A stretch of DNA of 64,000 nt from Chryseobacterium pennipullorum. GTDB taxonomy: Bacteria; Bacteroidota; Bacteroidia; Flavobacteriales; Weeksellaceae. This document shows, one piece after another, positions 16,849-26,159 of this stretch (positions are counted from its first letter, which is position 1; each line of letters begins with the position of its first letter). A program made the position numbers and the translations under genes. Location of the stretch: the NCBI RefSeq assembly GCF_003384725.1, contig NZ_QNVV01000002.1, forward strand, positions 1 to 64,000, written 5' to 3'. The notes under the pieces are model-generated. The model searched no databases. It saw nothing but the letters and a program-made list of their open reading frames with translations, and was not told the origin of the DNA.

Positions 16849-19800
16849 ATGAGACGAAAAATCACACTTTTATCCTTAATCGCCTTTGCATCAACACTTT
16901 ACGCCCAAAGAAACACCATAGAATGGAATGGCTCTAAAATTCAGGACTTTGGTGATACAAAATTAAATCTTCCCAATTTTAAAAATGAGGGTTTTTCTTT
17001 CAGCCAAAATAATGTTTTTATTGTAACGAAGCAAAAAGTAGGAGAAAGACAGCTAAAGATTTCAGACCTTGCCTGGGAAAATGTTTCCAATCAGGATTTA
17101 TTCGAACTGGATAAAGGAGCGCTTCCCGATCATGATATTGCAGATGTTACCTATTATAATATAGAAGGAGAAAGCTACGCCAGTGTAAGCATTGCTTTAT
17201 TCAAAAATATAAAAGGTCGGGTTCAGAGATTATCGTCATTCAATGTTTCGGAAAGTGGTGCTTCTCTCAACAGGATAGGCGGTGTGAACAAAATAGGTAC
17301 AACAGGAAATCCGCTGTCCAGTGGTAATTTCTACAAAATAAAAGTAGACAAATCAGGAATCTTTAAAATTACCAGTCAGTTCTTAAGAGACAACGGGATC
17401 AATCCTGCTTCTGTAAATCCCAAAAATTTCAGAATCTACGGAAACGGGGGAATTATGCTTCCTGAATTCAATCAGGATCCAAGGTATGATGCCTTACAGG
17501 AAAATTCGATCCAGGTAGTCGGTGAAGAGGACGGCGTATGGAATGATAACGATTATGCTCTTTTCTATGCCCAGGGTCCAAACGGATACAACCTCTATGA
17601 TACCAGCAACGGAAATGGTTTTAAAAGAAGAGATACAAGATCCGACACCAGTAATAATGTCAAAAATGTATATGAAGACTTCGCCTATTATTATATCAAC
17701 TTTGACAAAGGAGCAGGAAAAAGAGTACCTACTGTTGACGAAACGCTGCCCAATCAGCTGATTACCCGATACGACAGCTATCAGGTGATCAATAATGATC
17801 AGAAAAACCTTCTGAAAGTAGGAAGGACCTGGGTAGAAGACTCTCCTTTCAATGCCGAAAAAACAATAACCCTTACCACCAATTCTCCTATACAGGCCAA
17901 TGATATCATAAGATACAGAACGCAGGTGATTGGGTACAGAGCGCAGCAGAATGCTCTTGATATCAAAATCAACAACTCAAATCCGCATCTGCCACAAAGT
18001 GTTCCAACCGATACCTCATCGTATCAGTATAATTTCTACCCTTTAAGGTTTTCAGGAACGCTCACCAACCAGACCGGAAACCAGGTGACTTTCGTGTACA
18101 ACCCGGACATTGCTAAAAATCCTAACGGAACCTTCTATTTTGACTATGTAGAGGTACAATATAAAGAAAATCTTGCGTTCAACGGTTCGCAGATGAATTT
18201 CAGGGACTATTCTATTGCAAGCGGAAGCAATACGACCTATGGGTTCAGCATTTCCAATTCTTCAGCGATAGAACAGGTATGGGATGTCACTGATATTACG
18301 AATGCCAACAGAAGGGTTAATAAGGCCGGAGCAGGTGCTTTTAACTTTGCTTATACGGCTGCCGATCAGAATTTCAACAATGAGTTTGTAGCTTTCCGTG
18401 CTGATGCAGCTTTCAACCCGCAGTTTGTGGGAAGAATCTCCAATCAGAACCTTTCTGCGCTTCAGAACATAGACTACCTGATCCTTACGGTACCTGAACT
18501 GATGGGGCAGGCACAACGGCTGGCCAATTATCATCAAACCAAGAACAATTATAAGGTAGAGATCGTAGATGTCAATAAGGTCTATGAAGAATTCGGAAGC
18601 GGAAGCAAGGACCTTACCGCGGTAAGAGACTTTGTGACCAGATTAAATACCCAGGCAGGAAGACTGAAATATGTATTCATCCTAGGAGATACTTCTTATG
18701 ATTTCAAAAACAGGGTTCCTAATAATACCAATGTTGTTGCCAGTTACCAAAGTGAGCACTCTTCAGATTATGTCGCTTCTTTTGTGACGGATGACTATAT
18801 TGTAATGACGCAGCCTCAGACGGCTTCTTTCATTGAAAATAATTTACCGAATATTCCTGTGGGGAGAATTCCGGCGGCCAACATGACGGAAGCAGCCAAT
18901 ATGATCGATAAAACCCTGGCTTATTATAACTCCCTTCCGGGACAATCCAGTCCGTTTGGAGAATGGCGGATGAGACTTGATTTTGTGGTGGATGATAATG
19001 CTGAAAACGGAGGTCCTTTTCATAATGTAATGAACAATACTCTGGCAAGCCTGTTCGAACAGCCGGGAGTGCAGACCCTGAAAGAATACAACGTCAAAAA
19101 ATCATATCTTGATGCTTTCACTGTTCAGAGTACATCAGGAGGCCCAAGGTACCCGCAGGTAAACCAGGCCATCTCCAACAGTATAGGAAACAGCTTATAT
19201 CTTTTCTATTTCGGACATGGAGGGATCAATGGCTGGGCACAGGAAAGAGTGCTCACGAGCACCGAGATTCAAAACTCAAACAATTTCTCTAATGTATACA
19301 GCAGGTTTCCATTCGTATCGACTATTACCTGTGAGTTTACATTATGGGATGAACCGTCTACCAATTCTGCCGGAGAACAGTTTATCAAACTAAAACAGGG
19401 AGGAGCTGCTGCAATGATTACCTCCAGCCGTGCGATTGGAGTGGACTATGGACGCGACTTTACGGATATCTTTACGAAGAATATTTTCAAATTAACCAGC
19501 GACGATTTTGAATCTCTCGGATATGCTCATTTAAATGCAAAAAAACAAAAAGGCCCCAACAGCAATCACTTAAAAGTAAATGTTCTGGCTGACCCTGCTA
19601 TGAAATTAAGCAGACCACAGAGACTTTTGGTGATCGATAATATTGAAACGCCTGTTCCAGGACTGATCAGAGGGTTGGATTTCGTTAAAATCAAAGGACA
19701 CATCAATAATCCAAACGGTACACTGAACAATACATTTAACGGAAAAGTTTCCATCAATATCTTTGATAAAAGGTTAAACAAAAAAACACTGAATAACAAC

Positions 19801-20748
19801 GGTGCACTGGCACCCGTACTGGAATATACCGAAGAAGGAAGTCCTATTGTAAAAGCGGCAGGAACTGCTGTAAACGGGGTATTCACTTCAGAGTTTTACG
19901 TTCCCAAAGATATCAATTATGCGGTGGGAGAAGGAAGGATCCTTGGCTATGCCGACAATAAGGTCAATGATGTTTTCAATAATCAGAGTGTTCAGGTAGG
20001 TGATATCAACCCCAACGGAATCAATGATAACCAACCTCCTAAGGTAAAACTGTATATGAACAATACCAACTTTGCAGACGGAGGTATTACCAATCAGAAC
20101 CCGATGCTTTTAGCATGTCTTACGGATGACACGGGAATCAACTCTACAGGATCTGGAGTAGGCCATGATATAACAGTATATTTGGACGGCCAGGTAGTGA
20201 ACACAGTTGTTTTGAATGATTTTTACGTTGCCGGAGAAGGAAATGGATGTTTAAACCCAAGCCTTGCCGACTATCAAAAGGGGAATGTGACCTACCCTTT
20301 CAGGAATTTAGCGATCGGGCAGCATCAATTGTCATTTAAAGTTTGGGATATAAACAATAATTCGACAACTGCTACGTTAAATTTTGAAGTTAAGGATGAA
20401 TCTGACCAGCATCTGACCATCAACCGCCCGTTGAACTGGCCAAACCCTTTCACCAATAAGACGTACATCCAGTTTGAACACAACTGCGATGATATTCTGG
20501 ATGTGAATGTACAGATTTATACCATTACCGGAAGATTGGTAAAAACTTTATCGCAGCCAGTGGTTGCAGAACCGTTCCTGCAGGGCTTCAGAACACCTCG
20601 CCAGGCAATAGAATGGGATGGTAGAGATGATTTTGGGGCTACCGTAGCAAAAGGTACATATATTTTTAAGATATTTGCAAAAAGTCAAAATCAAGAAAAA
20701 TGCAAAGGAAGTGCTACAGCTGTAGAAAAAATGGTACTTTTGAAATAA
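16849..20748 (+). CDS. porU: Type IX secretion system sortase PorU
   Basis: A 1299-residue cell-surface C25-family cysteine protease. It removes the C-terminal domain of type IX cargo and attaches the cargo to anionic lipopolysaccharide. A signal peptide (about 1-19, ending LYAQ) is followed by a long beta-rich N-terminal region and the gingipain-like catalytic domain. The catalytic His790 is in FGHGG and Cys828 is in TITCEF. The C-terminus has a type IX-type sorting domain (NWPNPFTNKTYIQF, GRDDFGATVAKGTYIFK). It is followed 60 bases later by porV, its outer-membrane partner in the attachment complex. Confidence 0.95.
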   Translation: MRRKITLLSLIAFASTLYAQRNTIEWNGSKIQDFGDTKLNLPNFKNEGFSFSQNNVFIVTKQKVGERQLKISDLAWENVSNQDLFELDKGALPDHDIADVTYYNIEGESYASVSIALFKNIKGRVQRLSSFNVSESGASLNRIGGVNKIGTTGNPLSSGNFYKIKVDKSGIFKITSQFLRDNGINPASVNPKNFRIYGNGGIMLPEFNQDPRYDALQENSIQVVGEEDGVWNDNDYALFYAQGPNGYNLYDTSNGNGFKRRDTRSDTSNNVKNVYEDFAYYYINFDKGAGKRVPTVDETLPNQLITRYDSYQVINNDQKNLLKVGRTWVEDSPFNAEKTITLTTNSPIQANDIIRYRTQVIGYRAQQNALDIKINNSNPHLPQSVPTDTSSYQYNFYPLRFSGTLTNQTGNQVTFVYNPDIAKNPNGTFYFDYVEVQYKENLAFNGSQMNFRDYSIASGSNTTYGFSISNSSAIEQVWDVTDITNANRRVNKAGAGAFNFAYTAADQNFNNEFVAFRADAAFNPQFVGRISNQNLSALQNIDYLILTVPELMGQAQRLANYHQTKNNYKVEIVDVNKVYEEFGSGSKDLTAVRDFVTRLNTQAGRLKYVFILGDTSYDFKNRVPNNTNVVASYQSEHSSDYVASFVTDDYIVMTQPQTASFIENNLPNIPVGRIPAANMTEAANMIDKTLAYYNSLPGQSSPFGEWRMRLDFVVDDNAENGGPFHNVMNNTLASLFEQPGVQTLKEYNVKKSYLDAFTVQSTSGGPRYPQVNQAISNSIGNSLYLFYFGHGGINGWAQERVLTSTEIQNSNNFSNVYSRFPFVSTITCEFTLWDEPSTNSAGEQFIKLKQGGAAAMITSSRAIGVDYGRDFTDIFTKNIFKLTSDDFESLGYAHLNAKKQKGPNSNHLKVNVLADPAMKLSRPQRLLVIDNIETPVPGLIRGLDFVKIKGHINNPNGTLNNTFNGKVSINIFDKRLNKKTLNNNGALAPVLEYTEEGSPIVKAAGTAVNGVFTSEFYVPKDINYAVGEGRILGYADNKVNDVFNNQSVQVGDINPNGINDNQPPKVKLYMNNTNFADGGITNQNPMLLACLTDDTGINSTGSGVGHDITVYLDGQVVNTVVLNDFYVAGEGNGCLNPSLADYQKGNVTYPFRNLAIGQHQLSFKVWDINNNSTTATLNFEVKDESDQHLTINRPLNWPNPFTNKTYIQFEHNCDDILDVNVQIYTITGRLVKTLSQPVVAEPFLQGFRTPRQAIEWDGRDDFGATVAKGTYIFKIFAKSQNQEKCKGSATAVEKMVLLK

Positions 20749-20808
20749 TTTTGATAATACATAGACAATAATATTAATAAAAAACTGATAATATATAAAA
20801 GACAACAT

Positions 20809-21972
20809 ATGAATTTAACTACTAAACTGCTTTTAGGATTTGGGTTAAGTGCTGGTTTTCTAGGCTATTCGCAAGATTTGGGTAAAATAAACCCAGTACT
20901 TACCGGAGCTCCTTTCCTACGAATTGCACCGGATGCAAGATCAGGAGGTATGGGAGATCAGGGGGTGGTGACCTCCCCGGATGCATTTTCACAATTCTGG
21001 AATGCGGCAAAATATCCTTTCAGCAGAACAAGTTCTTCCATTGGTCTGAACTACACACCTTATATGGGAAAACTTACCAATGATGTATTCTTATTATATG
21101 GGGCATTCCACAAGTTCCTGGGCCAGGATGAAAGATCTACGATTTCTGCAAGTATCTACTATTTCAACATGGGACAGGTAGACCTTACTCAGTTGGTAGG
21201 TACGGAAATTGCTTCCATGGGTACATCAAAACCGAACGAATTCTCTATTGACGTTGCCTATGGTCTGAAGCTTTCTGATTCTTATTCAATGGCTGTAACC
21301 GGGAGATTTATACGTTCAGACTTAGCCGGAGGATTCAACACAGATACTACTCTTAAAGCAGCTAATTCTTTCGCTGTAGATATTTCAGGATACTATACTT
21401 CACCGAGATTCTCAAGTTTCGGAGGATATGACGGTAAGCTAAATGCCGGTTTCGCGGTTCAGAACCTGGGTCCCAAACTGGATTATACCGGAAACGAAGA
21501 GTCCAGATCTTATCTGCCTACGATGGCCAGATTGGGGGTTGGATATGATATGTATCTGGATGATATGAACAGAGTCGGACTGAGTGTAGAAGGTTCCAAG
21601 CTTCTGGTACCTGGATCTGAGTACGCAGGAATTGATCCGAATACAAGACAGCCAAGATATGAGATCCCAAATGTAGGACCCATGGCTGGTATCGGAAAAT
21701 CCTTTAAAAACAAAAACAGCATCATGTACAGTGGTGCCCTTGAATATTCATATGACAATGCTTTTTCTGTAAGAGGAGGTTACTTCCATGAAAGCGAAGA
21801 GCAGGGAGCAAGACAGTTTGCGACAGCAGGTATTGGACTAAAGTACCGTTCATTCGGACTGGATCTTTCTTACCTGATCAATATGTCTAAAGTAAACAGT
21901 GCCTTAGATAACACCCTTCGTTTCGGTCTTACCTGGAACATCGGTGATGAAACATCTAACTACGACCGCTAA
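20809..21972 (+). CDS. porV: Type IX secretion outer-membrane shuttle protein PorV
   Basis: A 387-residue FadL-like outer-membrane barrel with a signal peptide ending near GYSQ. The mature part has PFLRIAPDARSGGMGDQGV, the characteristic PorV start. In the type IX system PorV carries cargo from the SprA/Sov translocon to the PorU attachment complex. It directly follows porU in the order usual for Flavobacteriia, and a terminator closes the pair at 21993-22020. Confidence 0.95.
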   Translation: MNLTTKLLLGFGLSAGFLGYSQDLGKINPVLTGAPFLRIAPDARSGGMGDQGVVTSPDAFSQFWNAAKYPFSRTSSSIGLNYTPYMGKLTNDVFLLYGAFHKFLGQDERSTISASIYYFNMGQVDLTQLVGTEIASMGTSKPNEFSIDVAYGLKLSDSYSMAVTGRFIRSDLAGGFNTDTTLKAANSFAVDISGYYTSPRFSSFGGYDGKLNAGFAVQNLGPKLDYTGNEESRSYLPTMARLGVGYDMYLDDMNRVGLSVEGSKLLVPGSEYAGIDPNTRQPRYEIPNVGPMAGIGKSFKNKNSIMYSGALEYSYDNAFSVRGGYFHESEEQGARQFATAGIGLKYRSFGLDLSYLINMSKVNSALDNTLRFGLTWNIGDETSNYDR

Positions 21973-21992
21973 TAGAGCATCGCCCATTATAC

Positions 21993-22023
21993 AAAGCCTC
22001 ATCAATATGTATGAGGCTTTTTT
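21993..22023 (+). terminator. Terminator of porU-porV
   Basis: A 10-bp stem (AAAGCCTCAT with ATGAGGCTTT) with an 8-nt loop runs into a T tract. Confidence 0.85.
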
Positions 22024-22112
22024 ATGACAGGCCATATCCTTAGAAAAAATTCTGTTTACTTCTCATTTTTGAACCAGTAATTAACCGGAGAATCAGGAAG
22101 AACAGAAATCCA

Positions 22113-22856
22113 CTACTTTTTAAAGAGATTGATCGTATAATCCAGCAATTTTCTATCTCCGTACTCCCCATGCCCAGGAACCACGATTTTAACATCTGGG
22201 TATTTTTTTTTAACTTTCTCAACAGTATCCGGCCAGGAAGAAACATTGGCATCTCCAAGATATCCTTTACCCGCCTCCAGCTCTTTTAGCAGACACCCGC
22301 CAAACAAGATCTGATCTTTAGGAAAATAACCTACCGTATTATCCTTCGTATGACCTTCTCCAAAAAACCCGACAAGCGCCTTTTCGTCACCAACTTTTAA
22401 GACCAGAGAATCCACAAAACTGTTTACAGGAACGGCAAAGTTGTCTTGCTTCCCGAGTTCCAGTGTTCTGATGTAGCCATATGAAGGAATCTTGTGACCG
22501 TTAAAAGCCTGTATTCCTCCCATACTGTCATCATGAAAATGAGTCGCTACCACCGCATTGATTTTTGAGTGCAGGTTTCCATTGATCCATCGTATGAGCT
22601 CTTCTGAACTCTCATCAGTAACAGGAGTATCGAAAACAATGGTTTCATTATGATCTTTTACAACGAGTCCGTTACAGGGAACATTTCCAAAATCATTGGT
22701 TTGCTTGTAAGACGTATGGATAAAAGAATGCTCTGAGATCTGAGTAATGATCAAATGATCAGATTTATAAATTTCTTTTGCTTTAAAAGTATCTTTCTTT
22801 TGAGAGCTGCAACTTACAACAGTAAGAGAAAAAAGAATAAAGAATAGGTATCTCAT
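22113..22856 (-). CDS. Subclass B1 metallo-beta-lactamase, predicted lipoprotein
   Basis: A 247-residue zinc hydrolase. All six B1 zinc ligands are present: His106, His108 and Asp110 in HFHDD, His169 in GEGHT, Cys188 in GGCLLK, and His229 in VPGHG. Lys191, equivalent to the substrate-binding Lys of B1 enzymes, is also there. The C-terminal part resembles Bacteroides CcrA more than the BlaB or IND types known from Chryseobacterium. The signal sequence ends in VVSC (Cys16), a lipobox, so the enzyme is probably membrane-anchored, as NDM-1 is. It should hydrolyse beta-lactams including carbapenems, but activity is inferred only. The gene is single, with no regulator beside it. Confidence 0.87.
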   Translation of the reverse strand: MRYLFFILFSLTVVSCSSQKKDTFKAKEIYKSDHLIITQISEHSFIHTSYKQTNDFGNVPCNGLVVKDHNETIVFDTPVTDESSEELIRWINGNLHSKINAVVATHFHDDSMGGIQAFNGHKIPSYGYIRTLELGKQDNFAVPVNSFVDSLVLKVGDEKALVGFFGEGHTKDNTVGYFPKDQILFGGCLLKELEAGKGYLGDANVSSWPDTVEKVKKKYPDVKIVVPGHGEYGDRKLLDYTINLFKK

Positions 22857-23103
22857 TTTGATTGTGGTCTATGTGATTGTTTTCGTGTTGAGCTAAATTA
22901 GGAATTTAGACTATAAGATGATCAATCATATTAAAAAAATAACGGTTTACTCAGTCTTTGTTTCATATGCTACGTCTCTCGGGCTTCTCTCTCACTTCCT
23001 TATAAAATTTACCTGAAAATTCAAAAATCCGGGGATTAAAAAAATATAATATTTAAGTTTATAAAAGTCTCTTTTTTATGGGGCATTTTTTGTTTTCAAT
23101 AGC

Positions 23104-23111
23104 TATTTTTG
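23104..23111 (+). promoter_or_regulatory. Predicted -7 element for the FUSC gene, implying a leaderless mRNA
   Basis: TATTTTTG matches TAnnTTTG exactly and its last G is five bases before the A of the ATG at 23116. Transcription would be expected to start at or beside the start codon. Confidence 0.5.
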
Positions 23112-23115
23112 TAGT

Positions 23116-25383
23116 ATGAACTATTCAGCAGAACTCAAAAAATTTGTAACCAGTCAGTATGTCTATTCTGCCATCAGAATAACATTGGCTACTGTTCTGC
23201 CCTGTTTAGTTCTCGCGCATTTTGGGATTCTGAAAGAATACTTCCTTTTTCCCCTGGGAACCAGCTTCGTAGCTCTTACCGACCAGCCCGGACCTTTCAT
23301 CCGGAGAAGGAATGCCCTTACCTTTGCCATTTTCTGCTTTGTTTTTGTAGCCCTGATCGCAAGTCTGGTGATGAATATTAAGGCACTGGTACTTCTGGAA
23401 ATTATTGTATTCGGTATGTTCTTCTCACTGATCGGCGTATACGGACAGAGGTTAGCTGCTGTAGGCTCGCTTTCCCTGGTGGTGCTGGCGATCTTTATCG
23501 ACGGACACCTGACGGGGAGCGATATACTGAAAAGCTTACTGATTTTCGCCAGTGGCTGCATATGGTTTTTGCTGATATTCCTTGTAGTAACTACTATTCG
23601 CCCTTATAAGCTGGCGGGTCAGATGATCGGAGAAAACTATCTTCAGCTGGCAGAATTTCTCAAGATCAAAGCCAATTACTATCAGAAAAATCCGGATTTT
23701 AACAGACTGACCACTCAGGTTATTGCCAAGCAGATCGAGATAAAAAATCTTCAGGAAGAAACCCGGGAAACGGTTTTCAAAACGAGAACCATCGTTAATG
23801 AATCCACAACAACCAGCCGCTTACTGATGCTGATGTTCCTGAATTCCATGGACCTTCATGAGAAGCTGATGACCTCTGAAAGTGATTATCAGAAGCTACA
23901 GCAAAGCTTTGAAGAAAGCATGATTCTGGTCAATATCCACGATTATCTCAATCTTCTGGCCGAAGAGATTACCAACATTGGAATCGCCCTTCAGAGTGGA
24001 ACCCGCGCCAGACCTATGTCTGATATGGAACTTGAGCTTAAAAACCTCAACTATAATTATTTTGAGCTCAGAAATAAACAACTGTCTTCTGAGAATCTGG
24101 AAAATTTTATGATCCTTCGTCAGATCCTGATGCGCATCAATGAAATTACCAAAGAGATCAATGAGATTTACAAAGTGTTCTCCCAGAATGTAAAACTGGC
24201 CAAGAGCTTATCCACCGGATTGGATCTTAAAAAATTCATGCCAAATGAGCCCAAGCTTAATGCCCGGGTGTTAAGGAATAATATTTCACTATCATCTTCC
24301 CACTTCCGTCATGCCATCAGAATTACCACAGCATTGCTGGTAGGATATATTTTTTCCATGTTTGATTTTCTGGGCCTGGGACACACGTACTGGATATTAA
24401 TTACCATTACGGCTATTTTGAAGCCGGCCTACTCCATCACCAAGAAAAGAAACCTTCTCCGTTTGTATGGAACCGTGACAGGCGCCACAATTGCGTATAT
24501 TATTCTTCATTTCATCCATATCAACGGCCTTTTATTTGCCATTCTGCTGATCAGTATGATCATGTGTTTCAGCTTCTTAAAAGGACGGTATTTCTGGGCG
24601 GTATTATTCATGACGATTTACGTCTTTTTAAGTTTCAATTTCCTGAATCCAGGGAAAGTCAATATTATTTTTAAAGACAGGGTTGTGGATACAGCCATTG
24701 CCGGAATTATTGCTTTTGCGGTATCTTATATTGTCCTGCCGGTTTGGGAACATACCCAAAATCTGGATCTGATGAAAAAATCTGCAGCAGACAACCTCAT
24801 CTATTTCCAAAGTGTGATATCCAAATTTCTGAATGGTGATTTTGACATTGAAGATTATAAGGTAAAAAGAAAGAATGCCATCATATCCCTGGCCAACCTT
24901 TCGGATAATTTCCAGAGAATGATTTCTGATCCTAAAAATCAACAGAAAAAACTGGAAGTTGTCCATCAGTTTGTCGCCACCTCCCACCTGATCACAGCCT
25001 ACACCGCTTCACTATCCCAATACTCCAAAAGTAAAGAACAGTATCCCGAAATAGATGCAGAAAGCTGGAGCAGGAAAATAGAAGCAGAAATGCAGCAAAC
25101 CTCTACCCTGCTGAATGGCGAAGACATCAGCGAAACCCTTAAAATGGAAAGCCGTCTGGAGCCAGAGGATTCTTCCATTGAGGACCTGCTGATGAAAAGA
25201 AAAACAGAGATCGAGGAAAATGATATTATTGACAGAAGAGATCCTGATAAAATCTCCCATCTTACAGAGCTTAAAAATATCCAGGATATCCTGGAGTTGA
25301 TCTATGACGTCGCCAAGGAACAGCGAAAGGTCATAGAAAAATACCGGAACGAAAAGCACGCGGCTACGCCTCAACAATCGTAA
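23116..25383 (+). CDS. FUSC-family inner-membrane protein (YccS/YhfK-like)
   Basis: A 755-residue membrane protein. An N-terminal cluster of about six hydrophobic segments (roughly residues 17-165) is followed by a cytoplasmic helical region (170-400). A second membrane cluster (about 400-545) leads to a hydrophilic C-terminal tail rich in Glu and Lys. This two-block layout is that of the FUSC (fusaric acid resistance-like) superfamily, which includes E. coli YccS and YhfK. The transported compound is unknown. The last 20 bases overlap the end of the converging phosphopantetheinyl transferase gene. Confidence 0.85.
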   Translation: MNYSAELKKFVTSQYVYSAIRITLATVLPCLVLAHFGILKEYFLFPLGTSFVALTDQPGPFIRRRNALTFAIFCFVFVALIASLVMNIKALVLLEIIVFGMFFSLIGVYGQRLAAVGSLSLVVLAIFIDGHLTGSDILKSLLIFASGCIWFLLIFLVVTTIRPYKLAGQMIGENYLQLAEFLKIKANYYQKNPDFNRLTTQVIAKQIEIKNLQEETRETVFKTRTIVNESTTTSRLLMLMFLNSMDLHEKLMTSESDYQKLQQSFEESMILVNIHDYLNLLAEEITNIGIALQSGTRARPMSDMELELKNLNYNYFELRNKQLSSENLENFMILRQILMRINEITKEINEIYKVFSQNVKLAKSLSTGLDLKKFMPNEPKLNARVLRNNISLSSSHFRHAIRITTALLVGYIFSMFDFLGLGHTYWILITITAILKPAYSITKKRNLLRLYGTVTGATIAYIILHFIHINGLLFAILLISMIMCFSFLKGRYFWAVLFMTIYVFLSFNFLNPGKVNIIFKDRVVDTAIAGIIAFAVSYIVLPVWEHTQNLDLMKKSAADNLIYFQSVISKFLNGDFDIEDYKVKRKNAIISLANLSDNFQRMISDPKNQQKKLEVVHQFVATSHLITAYTASLSQYSKSKEQYPEIDAESWSRKIEAEMQQTSTLLNGEDISETLKMESRLEPEDSSIEDLLMKRKTEIEENDIIDRRDPDKISHLTELKNIQDILELIYDVAKEQRKVIEKYRNEKHAATPQQS

Positions 25384-25978
25384 AGCAATAGTCGTCAAAA
25401 AATTCTACCCGGGCCTTAAATTCATCCGAAAACTGCTCGTCGTATACCCGGCAGCTGATCTTATGAAGGTGCTTCAGCTCGAATGGTTTCACTTCATAAT
25501 TTTTTTTCAGAGACCAATATTTGGAATGATGAATTTTATACATGCTTTCCTTCACGCTCCAGATAATGGTGTAAAAGGTATCGGCCCTATCTTCAGGGAT
25601 AAAGCCCCGTTCATTTTCATAAGTAAACTTATCAATAACCCTTAGAATTTTTGGATTAAACTTTTCTACATCAATACCAATCTTATTTTTAGAAATAGCA
25701 ATGGCTGCAAAGGGAAAAGAATGGGTAATGGAAATTTCTGCGTCCTTCGGAGAAAGAAAGGGCTCCCTTTCTCTGTACAGAATTTTGGCATGAGGCTTCA
25801 GTCCTTTAAGCAGTTTACGGACCATCAGTACCTCCAATAACTTTTTAGGATGATAATCTTTTACCTTTTCTGCATTTTCGGGCTCCAGAAGTTCATTGAT
25901 GTCAAGCTCTTCACTTTCATCATATTTCCAAACAAGGATCGTGGCATTATCATCAGAAAAATCTCGGTAAAGGGGCAT
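25364..25978 (-). CDS. 4'-phosphopantetheinyl transferase (Sfp superfamily)
   Basis: A 204-residue enzyme that moves the phosphopantetheine arm of CoA onto a Ser of carrier proteins. The family signatures are present in order: THS at 85-87, GIDVE at 101-105 with the Mg2+-binding Asp, and WSVKES at 140-145 with the catalytic Glu and Lys. It could serve fatty-acid carrier protein or a secondary-metabolite synthase; no carrier gene is nearby. It converges on and overlaps the FUSC gene by 20 bases. Confidence 0.88.
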   Translation of the reverse strand: MPLYRDFSDDNATILVWKYDESEELDINELLEPENAEKVKDYHPKKLLEVLMVRKLLKGLKPHAKILYREREPFLSPKDAEISITHSFPFAAIAISKNKIGIDVEKFNPKILRVIDKFTYENERGFIPEDRADTFYTIIWSVKESMYKIHHSKYWSLKKNYEVKPFELKHLHKISCRVYDEQFSDEFKARVEFFDDYCFTIVEA

Positions 25979-26129
25979 CGTTTTTTTATTCGATAAAAGT
26001 AGTAAAAAGAAGTGGAAAGATAAAATGAGAGATATCGTGAAAGAAACCTTAAATATCCCGAATCATCCATTGTGGGTAGTCCAGAAAAAATGAATGGTAA
26101 CAAAATAGATTCCCACCACTAAAAAGCAG

Positions 26130-26137
26130 TAAATTTG
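26130..26137 (+). promoter_or_regulatory. Predicted -7 element for the racemase gene
   Basis: TAAATTTG, an exact TAnnTTTG match, ends 22 bases before the TTG start codon at 26160. Confidence 0.5.
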
Positions 26138-26159
26138 TTGTGATTGTAAAACTATAACA

